Source of the DNA: Boletus sp. NGJ
Lineage: Eukaryota; Basidiomycota; Agaricomycetes; Boletales; Boletaceae
DNA length: 64,000 nt
Reading direction: 5' to 3'
NCBI GenBank assembly: GCA_019096195.1
Contig: JAGTXK010000024.1
Span: 1-64,000, forward strand
Shown here: positions 47,265 to 59,222 of the stretch, piece after piece
Position numbering within the stretch: the stretch's first letter is position 1
Layout of the letters: the number at the start of each line of letters is the position of its first letter
Notes under the pieces: generated by a model
Seen by the model: only the letters and a program-made list of their open reading frames with translations
What the model was told of the DNA's origin: nothing
Databases searched by the model: none
Position numbers and translations under genes: made by a program

Positions 47265-49998
47265 GATGGTAGATCTGATGGGGTCGATGAGTCCTTGGTA
47301 TGTCTAGCACAAGGAGTCACAGAGACATCGACCCCTCGGATTCAGTTCTCGGAAGGACCCGACCCCCATTATACTACTCGATTCTCCACGCAACTCGCAG
47401 CATCCATTCACATGTCATATTATCTCCACCAACTCATCAGATTAAACGGCTACTTGTACACTTGCCAGTCGGTCAAGACTGACTCCGGTGGTTGCCAGTA
47501 ATCCACAAGCGTCAATCTAGTGATCACGTCAATCAACAGAGGACGCAGACCAGATGGGACGCAGTTTCAAATGGTGCTGATTGTGCGGTGACCGTTTTGA
47601 AATCAGACAGATTTCTTTACTTGGCAAAAGCTTTTCATGATGCTTTTTGGCGGCTTCATCTATGGACAGTCGCCATGCGGCACCCCCGATTTCGCAAAAA
47701 GACAGCCCACGTCAGATTCGCTTCAATCCACCAAATATGACCTTTTTTCTCTTAGGTTTGGGGTTGTGAAAGCAGTAAGCGAGAAAAATGCAAGAAGAAT
47801 CAGTGCTCAGCTTCGTCCGCAAGAGGGCAGGAATGGGGGTTTGACGGCCATCCTTTTTCTATTACTAGTAAGAAACGACGGCAGCTTGTTAACCAGGGTG
47901 ACCTGCTGGACGGGAATATAAAGATAACGAGACTCACGCTCTTCGTAAGTTATCTGTCTAAACGACTTATGCGACACCGCCAGTTATAAACTTATTAGCG
48001 AAATAGATTTCGGGAGAAACAAAACAGGACGAGACTCTAGTATCAAGCTAAGGCTGATTCTCATATCTGTTCCACGATACGACGCAAGCACTGGTTTGGT
48101 TGCACATAAATGTTCAGGCGGCCACTTTTATGCAGTGCATCAACTTCTGGGTAAATTGGCGGCTCTTTTCGCGAGAGATTTGCAAACCTACAGGGCTGCG
48201 TCCTACTACATCCGTCGCAATGTAAGTTAGGAGGAGCCAGCACGAACTCATGCTGTCATGGCTGATTTTGGCTTGGTGGTTCTCTCAGCGCAAACCGATG
48301 AGCAAGCAGTATCCGTGACGATAATGCAATGCTTACAAGGCACGGTGCAGTTACGTGGATGACGGGCGTTTTTGCCAGGTCAGGTTAGGACAAAAACGAG
48401 CAGACACGTTCCACTTGCTGTGATTGGATCTGGGTCCTCATCGATGGCCAGGAACATACGCGATACAATAACACCAGCGTTCAGCGCTCCGCACCCCCTT
48501 TGATCGCCGAATCAGAACCGGATTGTGGTTGGCGCATGCACGGCCAACGAGGCGGAGTGTGGATGACGTGGTAAGTAGGTGGTCGTAGACCATCACTGAG
48601 CGCTTTTTGGACCACAGCGGAAAACTCCGCCTTTACCAGATCCTGGCGCAATCCCGTTTGATGCGATCAAGTCTTATTAGGTCCGTCCTGTCGTACAAAC
48701 CGCCGCGTGGTCACGGCGTGCACGCTATAGAGATTGGCGTCTAGTTCATATCCTTGACCCAGAGCAGACGAGAGATAGGCCAAGTACCGTAATCAGCTGT
48801 TCTTCGTTCGCACTGCTCATACGATGTATGACGCAAACGTTCGCTAACTTGTCATGGTCCCCTTATCTGATTATACTTACCAACCTGGCGGACCCAAGAC
48901 CAGACAAGCGAGGAAGGAAAATGGGGTCCAAACGGATCAGTGTGACGCTGCTCTTATACTTTTTACTCCAAAACTTGCTATATCTCTCCGTTTCTGGAAC
49001 GGTCCCATCTGTGCAAGAACTGCATCGGTGGCGGGCTCGTGATAATCTTTGTACCCTGTCGTGCTCTCACACTATGGACGACTTCCAATTCCGAGTTGGT
49101 GGCCTTTTCTCATGTAGGGTTTTGTCAATCTCCTTCAGGTTCCTCGCAGACTTGATCAAAGCACAGTTCACCCTATGTCATCCTAGGTATGATAGATGTT
49201 GTATCGGATGGTACAGCCAAGTGGTGAGTGGGATCGGCGGGTGACATGGACATCGATCAATGCCCCTCGGTGGTAGGGCACAACGTCGATTGCCTGCTGA
49301 CCCCAAACTTACTCTTGCTACAATCGGATCTGGGCGTATGAACAAATGCCATGCCATGATAGCCACGGAGCTACGCAGGTCGATTCGATAAAACGCCTGA
49401 GCGCCGGTGAGCACTCCGTATCGATCATCCACCAAGTCTGAGATCAGAACACCAAATCTAAATGCTTCCCAAATTCGGATTCGGAACCGAATTGTGGGGC
49501 TGTCGCGACTTGCACCGGGGGGCCCCACGAGGCTGAGGGTGTGTGGTCGGACGATGTCGTAAACAGGTGACAGACGATGATACCCGTCCTAGATAACCCC
49601 CAATCGTGCGTGGAAGGGTCGTGGAGATTTTGGCACCGTATGTGCAGGATGAGCCCAGTTTATTCTTGCTCCGAACGTGGATAATCGACCCTGAGCCGAT
49701 GACGGTCGTTTGCAACCGACCGACCGCTTTAACTCCGCTGTCCTTCGTTTCGGGACCCTGCTCATACAGCGTACGAGACGAACGTGCAATCACATGTAGC
49801 CTGTCGTCAAAAGAATGGATATCTGAAGTTTCGCGATTCGGGAGCATCAAAGGAGCTCGATTGCCTCAGCAGATGAGCACGACATACATGCACACATACC
49901 CCAAGCATGTGGAGAGAGAAACAGATGATCCAGGAGTGTTAGACACAAAAGAACGCTGACGCGACAAGTCGTAAGATGAGATGTACCCCCAGGTCCAG
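47265..49998. other. 2.7 kb CpG-rich intergenic region with a diverged duplication
   Basis: No gene is supported. Two colinear diverged blocks, at about 48510-48830 and 49470-49775, share CGAATCAGAACCGGATTGTG against CGGATTCGGAACCGAATTGT, GTGTGGATGACGTGGTAA against GTGTGGTCGGACGATGTCGTAA, and CTGCTCATACGATGTATGACG against CTGCTCATACAGCGTACGAGACG. This may be an old noncoding transposon or a promoter duplication. The first 100 bases form the svf1 promoter. Confidence 0.4.
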
Positions 49999-51426
49999 TC
50001 AAACGGTCCCCACGAGTTGCATCGAATCATGGTGCGGTAGTATCGATTCCGGAGGAGTTTGATCGAGCAAGGAAATGATGTGCTCGATGGCTGTCATACT
50101 CTTCCCCTCCGCAAACAATCCCAATCGTAGTCCGTATGCCATGGAAGAGATGGAACTGGCGCTACGCACGTGGCTGATATCGACATTGTCTAGTTTGGTT
50201 AAAGGAGTTGAAAGACATTTGGTGGCCCGAGAGCTATGGCTAGGACCATGGGATCTCGCGAAAGAAGGGATCGTTTCCCGCCGCTTGCGAGGCGTCTGCG
50301 GCTCCCGGGTGACAAGCATCGGACGGCCTTCATCACGGACTTCATCCAACTTGGGAACACTGGTCGAATCATCCCTCGTGTCGACATTGTCACCTTCACT
50401 AGATAGCTGGTCTCCCACCCCGTCGAAACTGACGAATACGGAAATACCAAGAGCATCAAGAGCCGAGGGTGACGAGTACAAGGGAGATGTGGGAATCCTC
50501 GACACTGTCAGTGAAGAAAGCATTGCCGTCCTTGGAGCCGTAGAGTCATCCTGAGAGTGAGCAGGTTTATCGTCCACACGGCCGGTAGCGTTCATGAGCA
50601 TCCCATCAACGGACATCCAGACGTCTGACGGGGTCACCCTTCCAGTTGGACTCCAAGGGGAGGGGAGGCGGCCAATGTCCGCTACGTTAACAGGTGAACC
50701 TACAAAGCCACGTCGGTCGCCAAGCGAAATGACCTCCAGACTTCCGTCGGACATCGTGGTCGGAGAGATTATGCTGCGATCAAGCTGGACTATTACCGCA
50801 GAGGACGGCGTTCTGGGTGTACAAGGTGACCTTGAGTGATGCGCGTGAAACGACGGAGATGTAAGACCATGAGAACCCCTAAAAGGAGATGGACTGTCTG
50901 GTGATACCACGGGCGTCAGAGGTTGAACCTCGGGAGGGCTCGGAAAAGAGAGGCGACCACACTCAATCTCGGAAGCGAGACAGGGGGACGCCAGTAGCGG
51001 CGATGTCGCGAATATGCCTGACAGCGATATGTTTGGGAACGGACTTGCGGGAAGATGGAAGATGTTCTCAGGATTGGTGGGGGCACGCTTTGGTGTTGTG
51101 GACCGGGAGCGACAGGCAGGAGTTATTCGGGCCGTTGAGGAAATGGGAGAGCTTGCTGCGGGAGTGGGATGTTTCAAGGGTGGCGGTTCTTTTACCCAAG
51201 GGGTGTATGGAATGCTGATCCTCTGATGTGTTATCCTGACCGGCGCAGAGGCGGGCCTTGTCGGGACAGTGTTGGGTGTGACCTTTGGTGACCTGGAAGT
51301 GACGGGATTTGGGAGGGCGGCTGCCGAGGGTGACTTCTTGAAGAGGTTCCCTAGAAATCCAATGAAAGAGAACCAGAGGGCCATGAGGAAACCCGGAGAC
51401 CGCTGATTATCGGTCGGCTGTGCCAT
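49999..51426 (-). CDS. Hypothetical protein, Ser/Pro-rich with N-terminal hydrophobic segment
   Basis: A single-exon frame of 475 residues on the minus strand with an ATG at 51426. Near the N-terminus there is a hydrophobic stretch (FLMALWFSFIGFLGNLF, residues 13-29) followed by KKSP, so it could be a signal anchor. The rest is low-complexity: Ser, Pro and Thr-rich, with basic clusters such as RKRRETIPSFARS, and a structured-looking C-terminal segment (AYGLRLGLFAEGKSMTAIEH, residues 435-454). No known domain is recognised. CpG content and codon use match the other host genes. It is divergently oriented to the gene at 51898, with about 470 bp between their starts, so they may share a promoter. 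It is probably real but could be disordered and lineage-specific. Confidence 0.65.
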   Translation of the reverse strand: MAQPTDNQRSPGFLMALWFSFIGFLGNLFKKSPSAAALPNPVTSRSPKVTPNTVPTRPASAPVRITHQRISIPYTPWVKEPPPLKHPTPAASSPISSTARITPACRSRSTTPKRAPTNPENIFHLPASPFPNISLSGIFATSPLLASPCLASEIECGRLSFPSPPEVQPLTPVVSPDSPSPFRGSHGLTSPSFHAHHSRSPCTPRTPSSAVIVQLDRSIISPTTMSDGSLEVISLGDRRGFVGSPVNVADIGRLPSPWSPTGRVTPSDVWMSVDGMLMNATGRVDDKPAHSQDDSTAPRTAMLSSLTVSRIPTSPLYSSPSALDALGISVFVSFDGVGDQLSSEGDNVDTRDDSTSVPKLDEVRDEGRPMLVTREPQTPRKRRETIPSFARSHGPSHSSRATKCLSTPLTKLDNVDISHVRSASSISSMAYGLRLGLFAEGKSMTAIEHIISLLDQTPPESILPHHDSMQLVGTV

Positions 51427-51897
51427 GCTCGCGCGACGCGGGGTAAGCGAGCGTGAAATGGTTCAAGACAAGGAGGGCTGGAGGAACAGGCCGGGTGAGT
51501 GAGGATGGCTGACATCCCCGTGGTGGGCCGACGAGGCCTACTAGTCAGCCATTATTCACAACAGGACTGAAAACGAGAGCATGTGGGATCGATCGTCGGC
51601 CTCACGCTATCAACGCGCTTTTTGCGTGGCGCTCCGGAGTGATGCGAGAAGAGAGAAGACTCTCCTGAATCTGATGCGCACTTGTGCAAGTCGATGGATG
51701 CTGTGAGAGCGACTCGGACGGCGAGCGAGATGGGCCGCGTGTTTTATTTCTACAGGGATGATGGAGGGAAGAGTAGAGATGGAGGTGGTCACATGTAGAG
51801 AGAAGACTCAGCACGTTTGGTTGATAAATGTCCCGGGCGTACTGATGCATGAGACTGACATTTTCTTTTACTTCTCGACCAGCGCAGCACCCATGCA
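51427..51897. promoter_or_regulatory. Bidirectional promoter region
   Basis: A 471-bp gap between two divergent starts. No clear TATA box was found. It includes CpG-rich words and a pyrimidine-rich stretch before 51898. Confidence 0.4.
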
Positions 51898-53068
51898 ATG
51901 CTCTCTCCCAGTGACATCCATCAACTCGACAACGACCCTCTTTCTCCTCCTCCCCTTCCGTCTCACCGCCGCGCTGACCAGAACCCAACTCGGAGCAGGT
52001 TCTCCCCGTCAGACACACCCCACTCTGACTCTGGCCTCAGCATCTCCTCCAGCTCGTCCAGCGAGGTCAGTGGTCCGTCTTTTCTTCGGCTCTCCTTACG
52101 TGGCCATATAGCCGGTCGTGTGCGACCGCATAGATCACTTGCCACTCGTTCATCCTTGTCAATTCGACCGTTCTGAGCGTGTATCTGATCCCTTCTCGGC
52201 TTCCCCAGATCATGGGCACCCCTTTTGATCTCGGCGCGCAGCGTTTCGAATATCCGTTCCCCCAAGCCCAGGGCTCGCCGACAGACCCATTCCGACCACT
52301 ATCGTCCTCCATCACTTCCCATTCCCACGCCCAATTACCTCCCTGGCCCGTTCACATCTCAAAGTCATTCCCTCTGACCCCGCCTCCACTCGGAAAACTC
52401 AAAGCACATCCCAAACTACGCTCTGCCAGCGTCCGTGAGCCACCCGTGCCACCCGGACTCGTAAAGCGGCGAAGTCTTATCGCCGGCATTCAACATCAGT
52501 CCTCTTCCGAAGAACCAAGCGACAGAAGCGATGTGAGTGACGAAGTCGCGCGAGCACGAAGGTCATCTCGCTTTTCTCCGGGTCTCGCCAAGGCAGCTCT
52601 GCGAAATCCACTCCAGTCAGACGATGCAACGCTCAGTCCGCCAGAGATCGTCTCCATGAAACAAGCTGACTCGTACCCGATTGGGTCATTTGATCGACCC
52701 AGTGTTAAGGACCCAGCAGGACTGGCCATTGTTGCTGGTTCTGCAGAGGGTACTCCACGTCCACCGGTTGTAAGTGCCTCTGCTTACAATGCTTGAAAAT
52801 GCGACATAAGGAACATTTGTCCCCTCCTGTCTTCTTCACGATCAACTGACAACTCATGCTTACCAACTGAACTCAAAACTGTTAGCTGCAACGAGAGAGA
52901 AAAGTGAACCGTGTGCGCGAGGAAATTTACGCCTTTGCGGTCTATTGTTGGATAGTTGCCAGCCAGCGTGAGTGGTGCTCCTCTCGTGCGGCAATGTGTT
53001 TCACGTGTTCTGGTCTAGTAGTATGTCGTTGGGTTTTCTATTTTCTTGAGTGGTTCTCGAGGGCCTAA
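51898..53068 (+). CDS. Hypothetical protein, basic Ser/Pro-rich with C-terminal hydrophobic tail, four exons
   Basis: Proposed exons 51898-52065, 52209-52769, 52886-52967 and 53019-53068 sum to 861 bases, 286 residues, with GT-AG introns of 143, 116 and 51 bp. It starts MLSPSDIHQLDNDPLSPPPL, then runs SSSSSE / IMGTPFDLGAQRFEYPFPQA across the first junction. A central segment holds acidic-Ser clusters (HQSSSEEPSDRSDVSDEVAR). The last exons give LQRERKVNRVREEIYAFAVY and CWIVASQLVCRWVFYFLEWF, an amphipathic then hydrophobic tail, suggesting a membrane-anchored C-terminus. If the 52770 donor is not used the protein would instead end at VVSASAYNA. No family is recognised. Confidence 0.6.
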
Positions 53069-53715
53069 CCGGAGGCCAGCGACCTGTACACAGTACGTCG
53101 ATCTGGATTCAGGAGGAGATACACTGACGGGCCTGACAGACGTTTGCATCCAGCTTTGCACGTCTACACCAGCTGTATCTATTCCATTGCACATCATATT
53201 CCCATGCAGGCCTGCACCTCATTCAGCTGTATAAATCAAAATGCCTCTTTCTTGATCACATTGCATATGGTTTCTCCCAGTTATACGTACACTATGCAAT
53301 TTACAATACCGCCTTCTTCTACTCGCTTGAGCGACTTGACCCTCTGTTGTCACTTGTACCGTCTGATAGTGGTCGCAACCTACTCACATCGATTCCACAC
53401 ATGTTGATTTCATTGATGTATTCCTTCGGCCCCCCGCATAGCAATACTACATGTATTAGTAGCACCCCCCACGATTCTACAGTGCGGCAAAACTGCCTTT
53501 GCCTTGAGCCCACCGCGTGTCCGGTCGTAGAGGAGATGAATTCAGAATTTGTTAACTAAAGTGACAATCTGTCTCGGAAGGTTTACCGTTTGTCATGGTG
53601 ATAATCTGATCTTGGGGGGGCCGGCAGCTGTGTAGATAGATCCGCAGCTGCACTGGCGGCTCGGGGTATATAACCCAGTCGGACTGGCCCATCACGTCGA
53701 TCGCCACACGTCGTG
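53069..53715. promoter_or_regulatory. Intergenic and core promoter with TATA box
   Basis: TATATAA at 53667-53673 lies 43 bp before the ATG at 53716, within GGGGTATATAACCCAG. Elsewhere in this 650-bp gap no gene is supported. A G run (GGGGGG) is at about 53614-53621. Confidence 0.6.
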
Positions 53716-54947
53716 ATGGCCCAATACCCCAACGATAAGGACCCTCAGCCAAACTGGCTCTACCCAGGTCAAGAGGGTGCATACCCACCCCAGAACCAAC
53801 CATACCCCTACACCTCGCGTGACGGCGCACCCGCCCCTTCGCCTCCGCCTCCGCCCCCACCGCCAAAAGATTATTACCCACCTGAAGGACCCCCGCCCGA
53901 TTACGGGTACGCCCAGAATCACCCAGATGGCAGATTGGCGTACGATACCAGTGGCCCGTCGCGCGAGACGGACTTTTCTCCGCCCCCGGGTGTGTACGAC
54001 ACGCCCGACGCTGTCCCGCCCTCCTCCGAGCCCCAAGACGGGAACAACGGCGGCATCATGATGAGCATCAGCTCCTTCTTTGGCAACAAAGGCCCTCCGC
54101 CGATGTGGCAGCGTCAACCGCCGCCGCAGCTGCCGTACGATGGGTTCCCACCCATGTGCCTGATCTCGAACGGCAAAACTCTGAGCAAAGGGTTCCCAGA
54201 GTTGCCGCCTCCATGTCAGCTGAATCCGCACCCGTTTGTGACGCACGATGTGGCGGAGGAGGATTGGAAACGGTGGGTCACATGCAATGACGGGGTTGGG
54301 TGGAAGTTGACGAGATGGGATAGGTTCTTGGCGGACATCAAGAAGGCGGGGTCGCTCTCGCCTGCACAACGGATCAAATCCAACGTGATCCCACTGGTCA
54401 CGGGGATGAGCCTTGTCAGTGCGTATCCTCTCCCGCGCGCGTGCGAGGAACCTTTTGACCGATCTGGTGCAACACTGCAGCGGGCTTTATCGCGACGTTT
54501 GCGATCGAGAAGAGGATGAAATACAAGAACCGTGGCGCGGTGGGTGATCTCGTGGATCACTGGAACCATGTCAGTCTCTTTCGCATGTTCCGTGGTCTTT
54601 ACTCACGGGTGTTGTTGTAGTACTTTTTTGGACCTAGGAGGATGGAGGTGGTGCTTTGTCAGGCCTCTGAGCGCCTGAGCGGTAAATTGGGCGCTGCGCC
54701 CATAGGAGATCCCCGCCAGGCACATATGGCAAATGGATTGCACAACGACGACGACGACGACGACTCGTCTGAGGATGAGGATGAGGATGAGGGCCACACC
54801 GCCGTGACGGACAGCTCGAGGCACGGACGTCGTGCTGCGAGAAGAGAGAGACGTGAAGGACGACGGGAGAGACGGGCTGAGCGACGGGCAAGGAAGGCGC
54901 GGGGAGAAGACAAAGAGCCGTACCAGCTGTTTATTACCGCGATGTAG
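53716..54947 (+). CDS. Proline-rich protein with a single membrane segment and acidic/basic tail, three exons
   Basis: Exons 53716-54418, 54481-54569 and 54621-54947 sum to 1119 bases, 372 residues. The ATG at 53716 is preferred because it follows a TATA box. The N-terminal third is low-complexity (PAPSPPPPPPPP, residues 40-51). A central domain follows with LPPPCQLNPHPFVTHDVAEE and DWKRWVTCNDGVGWKLTRWD. One hydrophobic segment spans the first intron (NVIPLVTGMSLVTGFIATFA, about residues 222-241), then a second conserved-looking motif YFFGPRRMEVVLCQASERLS. The C-terminus has a run of aspartates and then an Arg-rich tail (RRAARRERREGRRERRAERR) ending YQLFITAM. It resembles an uncharacterised basidiomycete family by pattern. 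Only 15 bp separates its stop from the next candidate ATG. Confidence 0.75.
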
Positions 54948-54962
54948 TAGTTTGTGTAGGAA

Positions 54963-56879
54963 ATGTCTAGTCCGTCAAATAGACGAGACCCAATTCGGTC
55001 CATCATGGCTCGTCTTCGCAGAGACACGCTCCCCGTCGTCGCTCCTCCTCCCCTTCGCATCTTCGCAACCGGCGCCGTCTTTCTTACCCACTCGCTCGTC
55101 CTCCCCACACATCCCAACCCCGCATCCGTCTCTCGTGCACACTCCGTCCACTGCTCTCGCGGCGGCGCTGCTCCTCATGTCCTCGCCCTCCTCGCCCAGC
55201 TCGCCGCCACCGTCCCTGCAGCCGGCGACATCGAGCCCATGCTCATCGCCTCCCTCGGTGGCAACCCTGACGCCTTCCGTCTGCGCGACGCCCTCGAAGC
55301 CGTCGGCGTCCGCACAAAATACTGCAAAATATGGCCCAGCCTTGGCGTACCCACCGCATGGGTCGTCCACGCCCGCGACACCGACACACGCACCGTCATC
55401 AACCACAACCCCCTCCCCGAGGTCTCCCACGACGACTTCATCACCCTCCTCGGGCCTGTCCTCGCCCCCGAAAATTATGTTGGCCTCAACGCTCCCCAGC
55501 CTGCTCTCGTTCCCCCGCCCGCCCCTAGAGACTACCAGCCGCCACCATCGCCCGTCTCCATGTTTCCAAACGCCCTCGTACCGTCCGCACCACGTCCGTC
55601 CATATCGTCCCGCCCAAACACCGCACCGTCCACGACCAACGCGACTCCACCTCCACCACGTTCCTACGGCATCCCCAGCCCCAATCCACATTCACCTGCC
55701 CCCTTTGACTGGATCCACTTTGAAGGTCGAAGTGCGCGCACCACCATAGCGAACCTCGCCGGCATAGACGGTCTCGCACGCGAGCGCAAATGGCGCCCTC
55801 ACTGCGTCATCTCCGTCGACCTGGGTCGTCGAGCTCGCGAGGGCGTCGAAGTGGTCTGTCCTATTTACACGACGCGCCTCTGTCTCGAGAGACTAACCCA
55901 CCCTACAGCTCATTCCACACGCAGACGTCATCTTCCTCACCACGACCACCTTTTCCTCGCTCTCTGGTCCAGCTCAGCCCGGTCAGCTCGCCCCACCCTC
56001 GCCGGGAGTCGCGCCGAGTCCACGCGCGATCCTGCTCTCGCTTGCACGTCACGCCTCTTCCCACGCCCTTCTCGTGCTCAACGCCGGTCGCGACGGCGCT
56101 GCCCTCCTCAGCCTCCCCACCAGCGAATACCTCCAAAGTTCCGGATGGACCCAACTCCACTCCACCCGATCCAACCCATCCCACTCTTCTGGACACGGTC
56201 ACAGCGCCTCCCATGCGACCTCGAATGGCACCCGTACAACGCGCACGTGGGACAGCGTCGAGAGTGTGCGCTCTGGGTCTGATTTCTGGGCTGGGGGTGG
56301 GCCAGCGGACAGCTCGTTTACGTCACAGGACAGTGCGTATACGCAGCGCGAAGACGGGCGGTCGCATCGCCATTTACCGAGCGGGGAGTCTTTTCATCCG
56401 ATGGACGATGATGATGACGAGGAGCATGGTGAAGATGGGCGACAGACTCCCCAGCCAGAGCCGGCGCTGGAGGTGGAGGAGGAGCTGGACGAGGAGGGGG
56501 CACATGCGGCGTTCGTGGCTGGGATGATATGGGCGCTCAGCAGACGCGTGCTGCCTGGCCCGCCATACGTGCCTGGACTTGGACCCGACGGGGAGGCGAA
56601 AGGCAAGGACACGGTTGCTGACATGGGTATTCGGTGGCGGTTGGACGAGTGTTTGAGGTGCGGTTTGTTTTCGATGCGTGTTTTTTGGACAATGGATCGT
56701 TGATGGGGCGCGTATTTTTGGCGAGTAGGTTTGCTACTGAGCTTGCATGTCGGAAGGCACACGTCCGGGCTGACGACGTCGCTGCGACCAATGTGGCTTC
56801 GTCTTCTGGGCAAGCCAGGGAACGCAGTGAGTGGGATGGACTCGGAGAAGCGATGCGGCGGGCTGGGTGGTTCGATTGA
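54963..56879 (+). CDS. PfkB/ribokinase-family (ketohexokinase-like) protein with altered catalytic motif, three exons
   Basis: Exons 54963-55853, 55909-56657 and 56729-56879 sum to 1791 bases, 596 residues. The N-terminal PfkB pattern is present: FATGAVFLTHSLVLPTHPNP, SRGGAAPHVLALLAQLAATV, ASLGGNPDAFRLRDALEAVG and WVVHARDTDTRTVINHNPLP. A Pro-rich insert follows (residues about 180-240), then FDWIHFEGRSARTTIANLAG, ISVDLGRRAREGVEV/LIPHADVIFL across the first intron, and EEGAHAAFVAGMIWALSRRV. In active PfkB kinases this last region reads GAGD, where Asp is the catalytic base; here it is GAHA. The product is also long because of an acidic-Ser insert (DDDDDEEHGEDG, around residue 470). It may be a pseudoenzyme, or the motif may vary within this basidiomycete group. 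ATG 55005 is an alternative start, since 54963 lies only 15 bp after the upstream gene. Confidence 0.8.
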
Positions 56880-58162
56880 GTCGGTCAAAAGGTGACGAAT
56901 CTATGCAATGATTTCTACGCTGTCACGGTTTTTGCCTTGTCTCTCACGACGTTTTTTTCGATGAATAAATTCACTTGTCACGATCCAAGCCAACAACGAG
57001 TAGCATTTCTTCTTCCACCCCCGGTGTGATAGATACATTGGTAGAGCAATTCCTCTCGACACGCACACGTTTTTAGACACGAGATCCGTATACATCTTTG
57101 GGCTCGACGCCAGCCGCACCTTTCCCCCTCTGTCTCTGTTCTGAATACATGCCTCACGTACTGTTCCGAGTTTCCACCTCGCGGTGGTGGTTTTCTACAA
57201 ATGTCCACATTCGGTGCTTACCTCTTCCAAGAGTGTCGTCCCTCAACGATCACGTTCCCTTTTAGCAATTTTTAACAGACAACACCATTGTAATTACCAC
57301 CGGGGCTGACAATGTGGGCAGTAGGTACAGTAGGACGCGACAGACCAAACGCGCCAAGGTTGCTGAGTTTTAAGTAAGGTTAGAGTGGGACATCTTGTGC
57401 TCAGGACGGTAAGATCTCGCAAGGATATTTTCACGGTTTTTCTAGCGTTGCGTCGTTTCGGTCCTTTCACGTTGGGAAAGGCCCATTCTCGTGGTTGGTT
57501 AGCCCAAACCAACGAACCAAAAAAAAATGCTTCGCTCTGGGCTACAGGTCGGCTGGTTACGAGGACAGTACTTGGCCCTTAATCACAATGACAGCTTGGA
57601 GCAGTCCCCAGACATCTTTGCATTCCAACTATAACCAGAAGCCGGCTTCTGACCAGACAACCCCAGGCTACGCGAAGTGTGAATCCAGCGAACTGCTTGG
57701 CGTTATTCCGCATTGTACCAGGTCGCCACACCTCAAGGGAACGAATGACGCACGTCCCACGAAGCAGGATCATGCACTAAAACAGATTTAGTATGGTGGA
57801 CGACCTTCAAGTCGGTCAAGCGCAATGGAGTATGGGAGCGACGTCTACCAACTTCCCTACCACAACGATTCAATATCGTGCATCCAAGATGTATTTTACA
57901 TCGTGATGAACGGTACATATATCCGCACGTCAATCAATAGGTAGGCAAGTCCTTCGACTCTTTGTTCTACTTACGGGAGACCAAACGCATGTAAAGACTA
58001 CAAGCTCCCTTGCATTAGGCGCGCGGTATGCTCATCCTGATCAGGTTAGCGTTTGTGCAATCATGAAACATAGCATTACAGACTCATTGTTCCCGGTGCA
58101 TGATAAGAGCTGGCCGTTCGAGGTAGGAATGTAGGCGCCGACCAACGTTCAACCCACCTTGT
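56880..58162. other. 1.3 kb intergenic region, no gene seen
   Basis: CpG-rich host-type DNA between the ketohexokinase-like gene and DUF2235. Short frames exist on both strands but none has a recognisable pattern or splice logic. No tRNA was identified. Confidence 0.5.
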
Positions 58163-58694
58163 ATGTCTGCCAGCTCAAGTCAACACCTTCAAGCGGACAG
58201 TCCATCAACTACTCTTCCGCGCATGGCCAGATGCCCAACCTGCAGCGCCTCTAGTAAACTAAATAAGATGACGAGGAACCTCGTCGTTTGCATCGATGGT
58301 ACATCAAATGAATTTGGTCGAAATGTCCGCAATATACTCGTTTCTCTCCACCTGACATCAAATCCATTGTTCGTCTCCCGACAGAATACCAATGTCATGA
58401 AGTTATTTGAAGCCGTTGATTGTGATATCAAAGATTCTCAGCTTGAACAATGCACGTACTACTCGGGTGGTATTGGTACGCGCCCAAAGATTGTGCACGT
58501 AGTAAGGCGTGTGAAAATGGTGATCACCGACATGCTCGACATGGCGATTGCATGGCGAGTCTTTCATCCGAGGCTAGTACTTGTAACCGAGTCTTACTTA
58601 TTGCACAGGAATGTGGGAGAAATCATGAAAGATACTTACACCTGGTTAGCATCAGGAAGGAGACCAGATATACCTATTTGTTTGGTTTGGTTCA

Positions 58695-59222
58695 CTTCTT
58701 AACTGACAATATTCACCCATAATCAAGTTCTGAACTGTTCCAGTTCCATCACTTCCAATCCCAGAAGTACCATTCTGAAACCATATCCTGGAACCTCCAG
58801 TTCTGAGGGTTGCTTCCAAGATTTTCCCATGCCTTTCTACAGGTTCCGAGATGGTTATCTTGGAACTGCTCTGGAACTATTTCTGGAACTTTCCCATGCT
58901 TATTCTGAACTTGGAATGAGCTTTTATTACAGTTAGACTTCCCATCATTTCTTAGCCAATATTTACACATATTATGCTTCTTTTGGGCCTGTTCACATAA
59001 TATCATATATAATATAATATGAGCATACCTCTGCCCATAGTATATATAGTTTCCACTCACTGACACACCTCAGTCATTTTTGCTCTCTTAGGCAGCAGCT
59101 GAGGTGAGTCTCTTTTTACTTATCATTTACCTGTAGCTAATGTACTGTAGTTTTGGACATTCCTGCCCTTTCTTAGATTCTATCATTAATAAATGTTCTG
59201 CTGGATGACAACAAGCTGGTTA
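58695..59222 (+). mobile_element. LTR-like insertion in the DUF2235 gene
   Basis: About 530 bp of noncoding DNA separating the two halves of the hydrolase elbow. It has repeated GGAAC/GTTCC words, a TATATATA-type promoter near 59041, and AATAAA near 59189, which suggests a solo LTR. The exact ends and target duplication were not resolved; the family is unknown. Confidence 0.4.

Noticed and set aside
50075-51226. Plus-strand frames opposite the gene at 49999-51426
   Set aside because: They are shorter, discontinuous and lack any pattern; the minus strand has one long frame with an ATG.
54832-55749. Pro/Ser-rich plus-strand frame overlapping the ketohexokinase-like gene
   Set aside because: It is an alternative frame of GC-rich coding sequence with no domain or splice support.
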